Below, piece after piece: positions 9,332-21,200 of a stretch of DNA of 64,000 nucleotides. The notes beneath the pieces were generated by a model that did no database searches, was not told the DNA's origin, and saw only the letters and a program-made list of their open reading frames with translations. This stretch comes from Amorphophallus konjac. Taxonomy: Eukaryota > Streptophyta > Magnoliopsida > Alismatales > Araceae. The translations under genes and the position numbers were made by a program. Location of the stretch: the NCBI GenBank assembly GCA_022559845.1, contig CM040124.1:75167491-75231490 (forward strand), in the 5' to 3' direction. Numbering within the stretch: position 1 is the stretch's first letter; every line of letters begins with the position of its first letter.

Positions 9332-10828
9332 TGTCACGCCCCGAGATTATGCAGCAGAAATAATCGGGAAAATGAACAGTCAGCTAGTACGCCTCGAGCA
9401 AGCAATATAATCAGAGCGCAAGGTAATCATATAAAAGTAATTGCACCAATAATTCATTCAAATCTTTAACTTTATTTCTTCGTTAACTAATCTCAAAGTA
9501 CATAAGATCTTTGACTCTTAATCACTCTTACATCATAGACTCAAGAAAAAAAGAAGATTACAACAAGACTCGACTAGACATTTGGTACTATGGCTTCTCT
9601 CGATTCATTTTGACCTTCAATCACTCTCGGACCCGTTACTTGTATAATCCGAATCCGACTCACTTGTACTTCCTGAAACATTGAGAAAATAGGTAATGAG
9701 CACACTTGTCCAGTAGGTATCTCTGTATCAAGAGGAAGGCGAGTTTAAGTCATTATTATTTTAGCTCTAGAGAATAAGATGAATCATGCAGATACGGTAA
9801 AACATGTATATAACCAAGTAACAAGATATGGTCATGACGAGATACGAGAATATGATTGATCAAGTAAATAACAAGAATGTAAATTTGGTCTTTCCATGAT
9901 CAAGAATGTAATAAGAATGTACTTTTCATAACCATGAAGGCTATGTACTAGTAACTCATGTAACAAGCAAGAAAGTACTCTTCACTTAGTAGCAAGTACT
10001 TCATGAATTTACGTGGATCTTTACTCATGTCCTGTGGATTTTCACTTATTTATAAAGAAAGTACTCCTAGCGCAATGCGACGCCAGTAGCATCATACCCC
10101 ATGGTTTACAGTATGTTTCCGACAATCTGTCGAGGGGACTAGCATAGCGCCCTTGAACACAATCAGTGCTCGAACTACATCTTCAAGTATAAATCAAGCT
10201 ACTTCCACGATTATAACAATATTGTGGCCAATAATGTACAAGTTCAATAATAATTCCATGATAAGGTAACCAAGGCAAGAATGCTTCAATTAAGAACAAG
10301 AGATTTCAAGGATGACTTAAATGGATATCATGCTACGGATGAAATTCGGCAACATAACGGTACTTTCATTATGTTCCATACCTTTAATATTGACTTACTT
10401 AACGTAGTCGAGATAATCCTAAGATCATCTAAGAACTCAAGAAAACCAACCCTAAAGGTCAAACCTTGGGTCAGACTAAATCAGGAACCAAGCGGTCAAT
10501 TACTGGACCGTTTAGAACGCCTGGCGGTCTATTCATGGACCATTTCATAGAATAAAGACATCGATGCAGTAAAACCATTTGGAACTTTAGCAGTCTAGCG
10601 GATGGCCGTTTAGTATCCCTTAGCGTTCTAGTGAAGGGCCGCTTACGAAAATCAGACGGTCTTCCAGAGGGCCGCTAAGGTCCAGAATACACAAAACACC
10701 GGTAAGTGCTTTTCTAGACAATGGGTTTTAACAGTACAACTAGCTCGGCGTCCTAGTGGGAATTCCAGGATCGCGGAGTCTTACAGAGGCCTTGAAACAA
10801 GATTTCCTACTCCGTTGGAAGGAATATC
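9332..10828 (-). repeat. Truncated 5' LTR of B1
   Basis: It starts TGTCACGCC at 9332 and follows the 3' LTR through module cluster 1 (about 10494-10690). It stops at 10828 inside ...GGAATATC, where element C1 begins. B2's 5' LTR is interrupted at the very same base (35763). The rest of this LTR is not found to the right of C1, because C1 itself is cut and joined to element D. Confidence 0.9.
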
Positions 10829-12161
10829 TGATGCGGGACGCGACGCGAACCTGGGACTCTAGCTCGCGAACGTCGCTATGCGAGGGAAACACGTGGATCT
10901 GCGTGGTTGAAAAACTGGCAATGAGTCTCCGGTATCGGCTTTTCCGCGTACTCGGATTGACTCACGGGACGGGTCACAGTCACTCACTCTCGCAGCGGTG
11001 ATAAAATTATAACGAGCTAATATCCTAACAATCATGCAGCGGCATATAAAAATATATACGAGTAAAGCAAATGCCAAAGAGGGGAGCAGAAACGATACCT
11101 CCACGCTCCGGGCGTGGGGAAGACGACCCCGGTCGAAACTCGTACTCCCGGTGTACAGTAAATAAATAATTACAGCAGTGAATTTATTTGCCCACTCCAC
11201 ACAGGGAGGTAAAGGGCTACAATGGCGAATCGGGAGTAGTAACTCGGGTTGACGGGTAGTAAACCGGAAAGACTTTCGGGCTGGAGACGGGCTGCTGGTC
11301 TGACTCGGTACTATTCCAACTCGGTTCAGCAACTTAGTTCAGCCCGCTGGACAGCAAGCGAACTCGGCTTCAATGACGGCGGCTTCCGGTCACCTTCTGG
11401 TCACGGCGACTGGCTGGGACGCTGCTGGGGGGTTGCCGATCGATCTCTAGGAGCGGCGGTCGCCGAAGCTATCCCAACGTATTTTTGCTAGAATTACCCG
11501 GTGACTGCTTTGCTGGCCTATTCTCGGATCAGAAATGCGCGCCTCAACGAAAAGAATTTTTACGCCCAGATCTGGTGTCGGATCGAGGTAAAATTGGTAC
11601 CGATGGATAAGGGACTCAAAGGGATACAACATATAATTATTTTTGATCCATCTAGTAGAGGGATTAGAAATGAAAACGATTGTTCCCCAAGTTTTTTACT
11701 GACTTGAATTACAGACAATCAGGACAGAACAGGATCTGCCTGAGACTGAATTTTGACCGACCTAAAAATGATGGATCTAGACTCTGGAAAAATTATGGGT
11801 GGAAGAGGGGGATGTGAGGAGCACGTATAAAATTTTTGGGATTTTTTAGTTGTGGCTAAGGGGGCGGGAAAAATACAACAACAGACTCTATCCCATAGAT
11901 CTACTGATTGGCAGGCTATTGGAGGGGAAAACTTAATTACGGGAAAAATACTAAACAAAGGCAAAATGACACGAAATTTGAACTGGGGATGGGGAATGAC
12001 TGGAAGAACAAACCCTCAAATTTTGATGTCGAACAGATCTCCTGATTGGGAGATAAAAATCCGACTTCAAGCTTCTGTCCAAGGATGGACATAACTCCGA
12101 CGAGGCAGCGGTGGTGGTGCGATGGCGGCTCGATGGTGGCAGCAGTGCTGAGCTTCTCACT
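10829..12161 (-). mobile_element. C1: truncated LTR of pol-less element C
   Basis: The first 1.33 kb of the C LTR, starting TGATGCGGGAC, is inserted after ATATC in the B1 LTR. It matches 35764-37079 and 40023-41367. Identity ends at CTTCTCACT (about 12161), where C2 continues into a purine-rich stretch and this copy switches to D LTR sequence. No coding capacity is visible. The break is a deletion or recombination point, not a normal LTR end. Confidence 0.85.
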
Positions 12162-13625
12162 TATGTGGACTGTCATGATCACGGCCATCAGACGATCGCT
12201 ACCTTCAGACAACGGTTGTCTCTGAACCGCGTTCTGCAAGTTGTTCTCTTGAGTCGACCTTTTCCTTGTTTTGTGTCGACTCCACTCTTGATAGCGGTCT
12301 GGACTTGACCGCTACTTCATGATAGCGGTCCTCATTGAACCGCGTTCGTCCTATAGACATTGTGTCGACCCAGTTCTCGGCTTGCGTCGACTAAGTACCT
12401 TGCACTGGCCGATAGCGGTTCCCACTCGACCGCTACTCTCTGATAGAGGACCTGGCTTGACCGCATTCTGTCAAGGTTCTATCCAACCCGTGGTTTGACC
12501 CAAGGGTTGATCTTGCTCTGTTCTCAGGTGATCTTCTGGTTATCTGGAACCCAAACCTTATTCATTAAATCCTTAATGAACTATGGAAATTGATTAATGT
12601 ACCGTTATGCTGTCGGATTCCTCCCGTAGCATAACCTTCTTATTAAGTCATTCTTGAACTCTCATGTTCATTTTGGTATGTTTTTACATTGGTTATTATT
12701 GCCATGAAACTATTGTTTGAACTTGATATTATTGGCCGACTTTATCATTTCTCGTGGGAGTAGCTTGATTTATAACTTGAAGATGCAAGGGTGGGCACGG
12801 ACGCTGTCCAAGGACTCCACACTAGCCCCCTCGGCAGATAGCCGGAATATACTGTAAAACATGGGGTATAATGAACACTGACGTCGCATTGAGCTGGTAG
12901 TATTTTTTTTATGAATGGGTGAAATCCATAAGGCAATGTTATGAAATTACATGCTTGCTTGTTACATGACTTTTTAGTGCATAGCATTTTCAAGGTTATG
13001 AAAAGTACATTCTCATTACATGATAGTACATTCTCGTTATTGAAAGACCATTCTATAATCTTACTTGATCATGCTCTCATATTTACTTAGACTCTAACAA
13101 CTATATAGATTATCTTGTTACTTAATTGTTACCCTGGTTTTATCCGCATGATTTATCGTATTCTCCTTATCTTACCCTCTAGAGCTAAAATGTTAATTAA
13201 TTTAACATTGCCATCATGTTGATACGAAGATACCTATTGGGCGAGTGCGCTCATTCCCTACTTTCCAATCTTTTTCAGAAAATTCTAGTGACTTGGAGTC
13301 AGACTACTCAAGTGACGGGTCCAAGAGCGAATGAAGGATGGGCGAAACCCTAGATCGTCATGAGTCCACTTGTGTTATATAAAAATCATGTCTTTGTAAT
13401 TTTTCTTTTTCTTGAGTCTTGTTATGTCAAAGAAGTGTCAAATGTCAGTTTGTAAACCTTGATCATTATTATTCAATAAAGTTGGAATTTTGAGTATATG
13501 ATATGGTGCATTCATTCTTCTATGTGAATGCGTTTAGCGCTCAGATGGTCATTGTAGCTTGAGGCTTATTTTGCCAGTTGTTCACGCTCTCGACATAATT
13601 CCGTTGCATATCTCGGGGCGTGACT
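12162..13625 (+). repeat. Truncated 5' LTR of element D
   Basis: It corresponds to the last part of the 3' LTR, from about 19931 to 21379. The left 1.66 kb is missing, replaced by C1. It ends GGGGCGTGACT at 13625, with the canonical final CA changed to CT. It carries a phased run of GTCGAC and CGGTC boxes at 12253-12470. Confidence 0.85.
12253..12470. repeat. GTCGAC and AGCGGTC...GACCGCT modules in D LTR
   Basis: Boxes start at 12253 and 12275 (GTCGAC), 12295 and 12326 (CGGTC with a downstream GACCGC or AACCGC half), 12364 and 12386 (GTCGAC), 12416 (CGGTT...GACCGC) and 12447 (degenerate). Steps are 22, 20, 31, 38, 22, 30 and 31 bp. The same series recurs in the D 3' LTR at about 20010-20230, and one more pair lies at 19372-19435. 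Confidence 0.7.
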
Positions 13626-13632
13626 GCTAAGG

Positions 13633-13645
13633 TGGTATCAGAGCC
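13633..13645 (+). other. Primer-binding site of D
   Basis: TGGTATCAGAGCC on the plus strand lies 7 bases after the 5' LTR end and matches the initiator tRNA-Met 3' end. It fixes D as plus-strand. Confidence 0.9.
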
Positions 13646-13863
13646 TAGGATTATTAAGTCTTAGGAAAAAGTCCAGTCATAAGGTTAAGTCCAAGGTTTA
13701 AGGACCCATACCTATGAACTAGGTAAAGAATTCCTAACCCATGTGAGATTGGGTAGAGCTCAGGTTAAGCTAGATTTCTAGTAAGAATTTCATCCTAGAT
13801 AACCCTCACGAATTCTTATAAAAATGACAAATTCCTTATTTTCTCAGGCATCTTACTCCACAA

Positions 13864-14742
13864 ATGGCGGACAACCGTGCAAATTGGGAAGCCATGCATC
13901 AAACTTTTACGGGTCTCACCCAGGCCCTGCAAACGGTGGCACAGGCAGGCGTGCGAGTTGGCGTCGGAGATCTACACAGGAACTTTTGAAGCATGAATCC
14001 TTCTCCATTCTCAGGATCGTCAAATCCGGACGAAGCGGAGAACTGGATAGATGAAATAGACAGGATATTGAATGTAATGCAATGCATGGACCAGTAGAAG
14101 GTCATACTTGCCACTTTCCAATTAAACAAGCACTCCCGTACGTGGTGGAAGGCTACCTCGGGTCATCTACATAATTCATAATTGACTTGCGAGGAGTTTC
14201 TTGAGCTCTTCCATGAAAAGTAAATCTCGGAGCATGTCTGGGAGAGGAAGGCAGTTGAATTTGACGCTCTATGGCAAAGGATAATGTCTGTGGCCGAGTA
14301 TGAGCTACAATTCTCAAGGCTAGCACCATATGCTCCGTATCTTTTTAGTACGGAGTTGCTAAAGGCCAATCACTTTATTGACGGGTTTAGGCCCATCTTC
14401 GTCACGCAACTTGGGCCCCAAAACATTCAGACCTATACAGAGATGGTGCATAGGCCCATTTATGTTAGAGGACCCTTGAAAAGGTAGAGAAGTTCTGGAG
14501 AAAAGATGAGGAGCCAAGCCGAAAACATGATAGGCGAGGAGAGAATGGAGATAAGTTTAGCATCACGGGAACTCATAACTCCCGGGATAACAAGAAGAGA
14601 CCACACAATAGTAATGGCAATGGCAATGGTAAAAACAAACGGGTCAAGGAAGAAGAAAGGCAAGTCATGGCGACTTGCACTTTTTGTGAGAAGTTCGGAG
14701 ACGCTACAGAAGAATGCTGGAAGTGCCTCGGCACATGCTTAC
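13864..14742 (+). pseudogene. D gag, first part up to the first zinc knuckle
   Basis: The frame starts with ATG at 13864 (MADNRANWEAMHQTFTGLTQ) and continues in one frame with a few stops: NPDEAENWIDEIDR (Trp intact, unlike B1 and B2), SRTWWKA, MSVAEYELQFSRLAPYAPY, ELLKANHFIDGFRP. In the nucleocapsid part a Lys/Arg-rich stretch leads to the knuckle CTFCEKFGDATEEC. The reading frame changes near 14490 by an indel. The product would be capsid-nucleocapsid. It is cut at 14742 by a solo LTR, with the target duplication CTTAC, and resumes at 18018. Confidence 0.85.
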
Positions 14743-15867
14743 TATCACGCCCTGAGATTATGTAGCAGAACAAATCTGGAACATGAACAGCCGGTAAAAG
14801 AAGCCTCAAGTGATAATAACAATCAGAGCACTAATCATTCACACATGAAAGTGAACATAAGAGAGTATATTCTTAAAACCTTGACTTTATTGAATCATAA
14901 TGAAAAGTTTACAAAGACTTTTTGACTAACTAGACTTAATAAAGTTAAAATTACATAATTGAATCTCGACTCGACTAGCTATGGCTTCTCTCGAACTATC
15001 AATCGCTCTTGGATCCATCACTTGAATAATCTGAGTCCGACCCGCTAGAATATCCTAAAAAGATTGGAAAAGTAGGGAATGAGCACACTTGCCCAGTTGG
15101 TATCTTCGTATCAACATGAAGGCAATGTTTAAATAATTAACATTTTAGATCTAGAAAATAAGATAAAGGAAATACGGTAAAACATGCGGCATAAACCAAA
15201 GTAACACAAGTAATAAGATATGATCAAGCTGAGATACGAGAATTCATGTAGATTGAGAATATGATCAAGAAAGAATATAGCATGAATGTTAATATGGCCT
15301 TTCACGAATAAGAATGTAACGAGAATGCACTTTTCATAACCATAAAGGCTATGCACTAGAAAGTCACTTAACATGCAAGAATGTAATTTCATTAGATTAT
15401 CTCGTGGTTTTCACTTGTCTATAAAAATAAGTACTCCCAGCGCAATGCGACGCCAGTATCATCATACCCCATGTTTTTCAGCACGTTTCCGACAATCAGC
15501 CGAGGGGGCTAGCATGGAGCCCTTAGACACAATCAGTGCCCGGTTTGCATCTTCACGTTATAAATCAAGCTCCTTCCACGAGGTATAAATAAAGTAGGCC
15601 AATAATGTACAGTTCAATAATAGCTTCACAATAATGTAACCAAGGTAACGAACGCACCAATGTAAGATTACGAGAAGTCAAAGATGAATTAGTACAAGGT
15701 CATATGGAAAGAATTCGGCAGCATAACGATACATTCGTTAACTTTCATAATTCATTAATAACTTATTGAATAAGGTGTTAGGTTCTAGATAATCAATAGA
15801 CCATCTAGAGCATTGGAAAATCAACCCTTGGGTCAAACCCCGGGTTAATCAATACTTAGACATAAAA

Positions 15868-16060
15868 CAGTCATATCGAGGCCGTTTCTTTAAGAGGCGG
15901 TCATGTCAGGACCATTTCTATGATGAGGCGGTCATGCCAAGACCATTTCTATGACAGAGTCGACACCAGAATGAAAAGAGTCGACATAGTGGTGAAATCT
16001 GGACAGATGTGGTCGTTCCAGAACCGCTACTAGACAGTAGCGGTCGCCTGAGAATCGCTA
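15868..16060. repeat. CGGTCA/GTCGAC/CGGTCG modules in solo LTR
   Basis: CAGTCA at 15868 and CGGTCA at 15898 and 15929 (each with a following GACC or GGCC half) are 30-31 bp apart. GTCGAC follows at 15959 and 15980, 21 bp apart. Two GGTCG modules with AACCGC and AATCGC partners start at 16011 and 16042, 31 bp apart. Confidence 0.7.
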
Positions 16061-17467
16061 TTATCCTGGCTGCAGAAAACATCTATAAGTTTGAGTGCTC
16101 TCTTGACCAATGGGCTTTGAGGGTACAACCAGCTCGGCGTGCTAGTGGAAATCCTAGGCTCGCGGAGACTTACGGAGGCCTTGAAGGAAGATCACCTAGT
16201 CCAGTAGAAGGAATATCCAACGGAGATGATCACAAGTCCAAGATAGTGTTCCTATTAAGTGCCAAGTGTAACTAATGATATAGTACCGGAATACGTGCCA
16301 TGTACTTAAGAAAAGACTCAAAAGATGAGAGTGAGATCGTGATAAAACCGCGACCAAAACATCTATAACACAAGTCCGTAAACCATGTAGAAATAACTTT
16401 AATACAAACTCTATGAGTTTTGACATGAAAATAGCATAAGTTTAAAATAGGTATTTAAAGCATGAAAGACGTGAAACCTAGCATGATTGGTGATCAATAT
16501 AACCCAGTTCATATATGTAAAGTCATAACTAGGAATAGAACCTCAGTGACTAGGCTTATCCCAAGTTTAATAGGGCTAATCTGCAATCTGTTTAGGGTTA
16601 ACAAAGTGCAGGAAACTGAAACATGCTAGCGGTTTCCATAGGACCGTTTCTATCCATACGCGATCTGTCGAGGACCGCTTCTGTACAGTAGTGGTCGCTG
16701 GTAGACCATTTCTAGTCTTATAACAGAAAGAGCATCATTAGGTCATGCAAGACCTAACTTAAAGAAACAAAAGGCATGTAAACGTGCTAGACAAGAAGAT
16801 AAACATGCCATAACGACATAAAGTCATGGAGATGCACAGGTTTTCATGAATTAAACCAAGATTATCATCTTTATCATTAAGGGTAGGAATCATGCATGCA
16901 TAAATAATCCTATATGCGTAGTGATAATAAAATATCAAATACGACGTGTACAATGCATGAAATCACATGGAAACATAGGGCTTTTACTCCTAACTTGATG
17001 TTTAAGCCTTTTTATGAGATAACCTACCGTGGTAACAAGCTTTAAACTTCAAATTTTAGACTGGAAGGACGCCCTAGTTTTTGCACATCCTATGCTAAAC
17101 TAGCAGATTCCCATCCCTCGTTCTCCTTAACCACTTGACCTAAGACCATGAAATTTGGAGGGTAGGTAGAAGACACAAAGGGGAACAAAAAGTTCTAAAG
17201 ACTTGACTTGAAAATACCTCGTTTAGGGTTTCTAATATCCGCTTCTTCTTTGGACAGACGCACTATTTCCTACGCATACTACACTAAAACAGTAACTTCT
17301 GGGGCTTCTAACTTCCTGGATACTTGATCTCCTACCACGAAATTCGGAGGGATGTTAGTTAATATTAAAAGGAACATAATGTTCTAAATAACCAACCTGA
17401 AATAATGTCTCCTTACCGTCGAACTACGCGCTCCAAAACAAGGGTTCACGTAGGTCGAACCTGAGAC

Positions 17468-17477
17468 CTATTTATAG
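17468..17477 (-). promoter_or_regulatory. TATA box of solo LTR
   Basis: The plus strand reads CTATTTATAG, the minus strand CTATAAATAG, at the same relative place as in the B LTRs. A solo LTR keeps its promoter and could in principle start transcripts toward lower coordinates. Confidence 0.55.
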
Positions 17478-18017
17478 GGTTTGAGGATTTGATCGAGTTA
17501 GGAGTCCTATTTGGGGTTAAGATCGATCCCAAAGAGTCTTAGATAGGCTTTCATGCCAGATAGCATTGAACCATAGTGATTGAGATGGGAAAAATCTCAT
17601 TTTCTCACGCTTCCACAACTTGCAATCACGGAACATAGTAGCGGTCGTCTCGAGACCGCTGTTGTGAGAAGGCGATCTCGCGATAGACCGCGGTCTGGCG
17701 GTAAAATCCAAAATTTTCAGATTTTCTAATTATCTCCCAATTATTCTTTTTATCAACCTATTTATCCAATTTAATTTCATAAATTACCCTAATTATGTCT
17801 TTAGAAGTGGGCTTGGGCCTAAAGGTCTTGGAATTGGGTCTTTGGCCCTATTTGAGTTGGGCTTAACCCTTTGATTAATATAGGGCCTTTAAATGGATTT
17901 AGTTAATCTTTAACTTTTTTTAATAGCCCATTAAGCCTTTTTAAATGCTTAATAATTATATTTAGTCCCAAAAAATTCCTGAATAATTGCTAGAAAAATT
18001 AAGGGTGTTACACTTAC

Positions 18018-18255
18018 GTTGTGGCAGCCTGGAGCACCGAATGCCCGATTGCCCACTTATGAAGGAGTAACCCTCAAAGAATGATGGAGGACGTAGGCGG
18101 CAAGGTCGTATCAATGCCATCTTGGATGATGAAGGTAAAGTAATTGAATGTACAATCCTAATCTAGTCACATCAAACCTTATTTCCCTAGTTGTTTAATT
18201 GTAGCAAGCACTCTCCAAAATCCCATGCAATGAATTTGGGGACCAAATTCATATT
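18018..18255 (+). pseudogene. D second zinc knuckle fused to the polyprotein 3' end
   Basis: Directly after the solo LTR the frame resumes with CLRCGSLEHRMPDCPLMKE, a second knuckle matching B1's HRMPDCPLMKE, then a TAA. A protease-leading stretch (ECTILI, compare EGTIQIYS in B1) follows. It then jumps to NLGTKFILSGGG, which matches the last residues before B's polypurine tract. Everything between, roughly 3.3 kb of protease, RT, RNase H and integrase, has been deleted. The junction lies at about 18165-18225. Confidence 0.75.
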
Positions 18256-18268
18256 AAGTGGGGGAGGG
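18256..18268 (+). other. Polypurine tract of D
   Basis: AAGTGGGGGAGGG lies directly before the 3' LTR, identical to the tract of B1 and B2 read on their strand. Confidence 0.85.
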
Positions 18269-21200
18269 TGTAGCACCCTTGGAATTTATCTAGAATTTTT
18301 TGGATTTTTCAGAATTAATTAAGTATTTAATAAGGCTTAAAGGCTTAATGGGTTAATTAATTGATTTAGTTGTTAAGGCATTTAATTTAAAAGCTCAATT
18401 ATTAACTAAAGAGTTAGGCCTACATAAAATGGACCATAAGGCCAAATTCTAAGTCTTTTAGGCCCAAGCCCAGCCCTAGAGTTCCCTAATTAAAGTAGAT
18501 AAATAGGGAAATTAAGGGATAAATAGGATAGGAATTTGAGTTAAATTCAAATTTCAACGGCCCAGCCAGGTCGTGGTCAGTCGCGTGACCGTGTTTTGGA
18601 AGTTGCGGTTGTCACCAGACCGCGTTCAAGTTCCGTAAACGGATGTTGATAAACCTAGGAAAGTCTGGATTTTTTCCACCCAATCGCTAGAGATCGATGC
18701 GATCTGGCATGGTAACTTGCCTAGGACTCTTAGGGGATCGGATTGACACCCCCTAGGACTCCTAATTCGACATAGTCTCCCAGCCCTAGGTCATTCCATA
18801 TAAATAGGGCCCAGATTCATACTGCGCGAACCCTAATTTTGGATCGCGTGGTTCGAAGGTATAGTATCCTTATTTCAAGTTCTTCCTTTAAGAGCTTTTA
18901 TTCCCCTTAGTGTCTTCTAACTCTCTGCAAACTTTCGTGTTAGGGGATCAAGAGGTTAAGGAGTTACAGCACTCGGAAGTAGCAGTTTCTACGCAGGACG
19001 CGTAGGAACCAGTACCCTCTTCCGGCGAGAAATTTGAAGTTTAGGGACCATACCAGAGGTAGGTTATCTCATGAATGGCTTAAACAACTTGCTAGGAGTA
19101 AAAGCCCTCTAACCTTGCTCGATTTCATGCACTGTACAAAGCGTATTTGATGTTTTTCCATGACTACGTAGTTAAGTTTTTTCATGGCATGCTATCCCTA
19201 CAACACTAATGAAAAGATAGGAACTTGTGAACTAATTCATGCCTTTTCATGCATTAACTTCATACTAAGCATGCTACAATGCCTAATCTTTCTATTTTAT
19301 ATAGTTTTCATGCATTAATTACCTTAAGAATAGGCTCTGCATGATAGACCTTGCTTCTGTCTGATGCAGATAGATAGCGGTCTAGTAGGGACCGCTACCT
19401 TCAAGTAGCGGTTCTCAACTAACCGCGTTCTGCTTTCTGTTAACTCTAAACAGAAACCATATCCACCGTTATGATTCCCTGTTAAATATAAGTTGCTATG
19501 CCATGTTTCATGTTATTTCGTTATATTCATGATTTCTGTCATATCATGTTTCATGTTGGCATGTTTTAAAGCTTATTTTCATATATCTAGTTTCGTGCCA
19601 AAACCATATAATTTTGTATTTGAGGGTTTTGATGCAAGTTCCTACACTTTTATTTATGCTTTGGCGCGTTCCCTTCTCACCTTATTTCTATTTTGTTACT
19701 TCGCATATAGCGGGTACCCCGATACAGTTGCTATTAGATCACTTGCACTTGATAGGAACACCTCTTGGACTTGAGAGCCTCTCCGTCGGATATTCCTTCT
19801 GCCGGACTAGGTTATCTTGTTTCAAGGCCTCCGTAAGACTTCGCGAGCCTGAGATTCCCACTAGGATGCCGAGCTAGTTGTACCCTAAAAATCTAAGAGT
19901 GTAGAGAGCATTCGTGAATTCTACGTTTTCTATGGACTATCATGATTGCGGCCATCAGGCGACCGCTACCTTCAGATAGCGGTTGTCTCTGAACTATTTT
20001 CGGCTAGTTGTTCTATTGAGTCGACCTTTTCCTTGTTTTGTGTCGACTCCACTCTTGATAAAGGTCTGGACTTGACCGCTACTTCATGATAGCGGTCCTC
20101 ATTGAACCGCATTCGTCCTATATACATTGTGGCGACCCAGTTCTTGGCTTGTGCCGACGCATTACCTTGCACTTGCTGATAGCGGTTCCTGCTCTACCGC
20201 TACTATCTGATAGTGGACCTGGCTTGACCGCGTTCTGTCAGGGTTCTATCCAACCCGTAGTTTGACCCAAGGGTTGATCTTGTTCTGTTCTCAACTGATC
20301 TTCTGGTTATCTGGAACACAAACCTTATTCATTAAATCATTAATGAACTATGGACATTGATTAATGTACTGTTATGTTGTCAGATTCCTCCCGTAGCGTA
20401 ACCTTCTTATTAAGTCATTCTTGAACTCTCATGTTCATTTTGGTACGTTCTTATCTTGGTTATTATTGCCATGAAACTATTGTTTGAACTTGATATTATT
20501 GGCCAACTTTATTATTTCTCGTGAAAGTAGCTTGATTTATAACTTGAAGATGCAAGGGCGGGCACAGATGTTTACCAAGGGCTCCATGCTAGCCCCCTCG
20601 GTAAATGGCCGGAAACATACTGTAAACCATGGGGTATGATGAACACTAGCGTCATATTACGCTGGAAGTACTTTTTTTATAAACCGGTGAAATCCACGAG
20701 GCAATCTTATAAAATTACATGCTTGCTTGTTACATGACTTTCTAGTGCATAGCCTTTTCAAGGTTATGAAAAGTGTATTCTCGTTACATGATAGTACATT
20801 CTCGTTATTGAAAGGCCATACTATAATCTTGCTTGATCATGCTCTCATATTTACTTAGACTCTCACAACTATATAGATTATCTTATTACTTAATTGTTAC
20901 CTTGGTTTTATCCGCATGATTTATCACATTTTCCTTATCTTACCCTCTAGAGCTAAAATGTTAATTACTTTAACATTGCCATCATGTTGATACAAAGATA
21001 CCTATTGGGCGAGTGCGCTTATTTCCTACTTTCAAATCTTTTTCAGGAAATTCCAGTGACTTGGAGTCAGACTTCTCAAGTGACGGGTCCGAGAGCTTAT
21101 GAAGGATGAGCGAAGCCTTAGATCGTCATGAGTCCACTTGTGTTAGATAAAAGTCATGTCTATGTAATTTTCCTTTTTCTCGAGTCTAGTTTCGTCAAAG

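Larger units (their letters stand above)
1430..10828 (-). mobile_element. Tekay/Del-type Ty3/gypsy element B1 (5' LTR truncated)
   Basis: The minus-strand element has its 3' LTR at 1430-4645, a polypurine tract at 4646-4658, a gag-pol region at about 4680-9094, a primer-binding site at 9312-9324, and a 5' LTR that starts at 9332 and is cut at 10828 by element C1. The domain order gag, protease, RT, RNase H, integrase, chromodomain is that of chromodomain-bearing Ty3/gypsy elements. Left flank TATAA (1425-1429) is the target duplication; its partner is not present because the 5' LTR is broken. The element is a duplicate of B2 (26328-43775). It is dead, with several stops and a mutated integrase active site. 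Confidence 0.9.
14743..18012 (-). mobile_element. Solo LTR of Tekay family nested in D gag
   Basis: A single 3270-bp LTR oriented like B starts TATCACGCC (TG mutated to TA) and ends GGTGTTACA. It is flanked by CTTAC at 14738-14742 and 18013-18017. There is no internal region, so the element was removed by recombination between its two LTRs. It has the family's TATA box at 17468-17477 and module clusters at 15868-16060, about 16625-16720 and 17639-17700. Removing it in thought brings the two halves of D's zinc-knuckle region back into one frame, which supports the boundaries. Confidence 0.92.

Noticed and set aside
1430..10828. B1 and B2 as two independent Tekay insertions
   Set aside because: Both are at the same base of the same LTR and both carry a C insertion at the same base, so duplication of one nest is far simpler.
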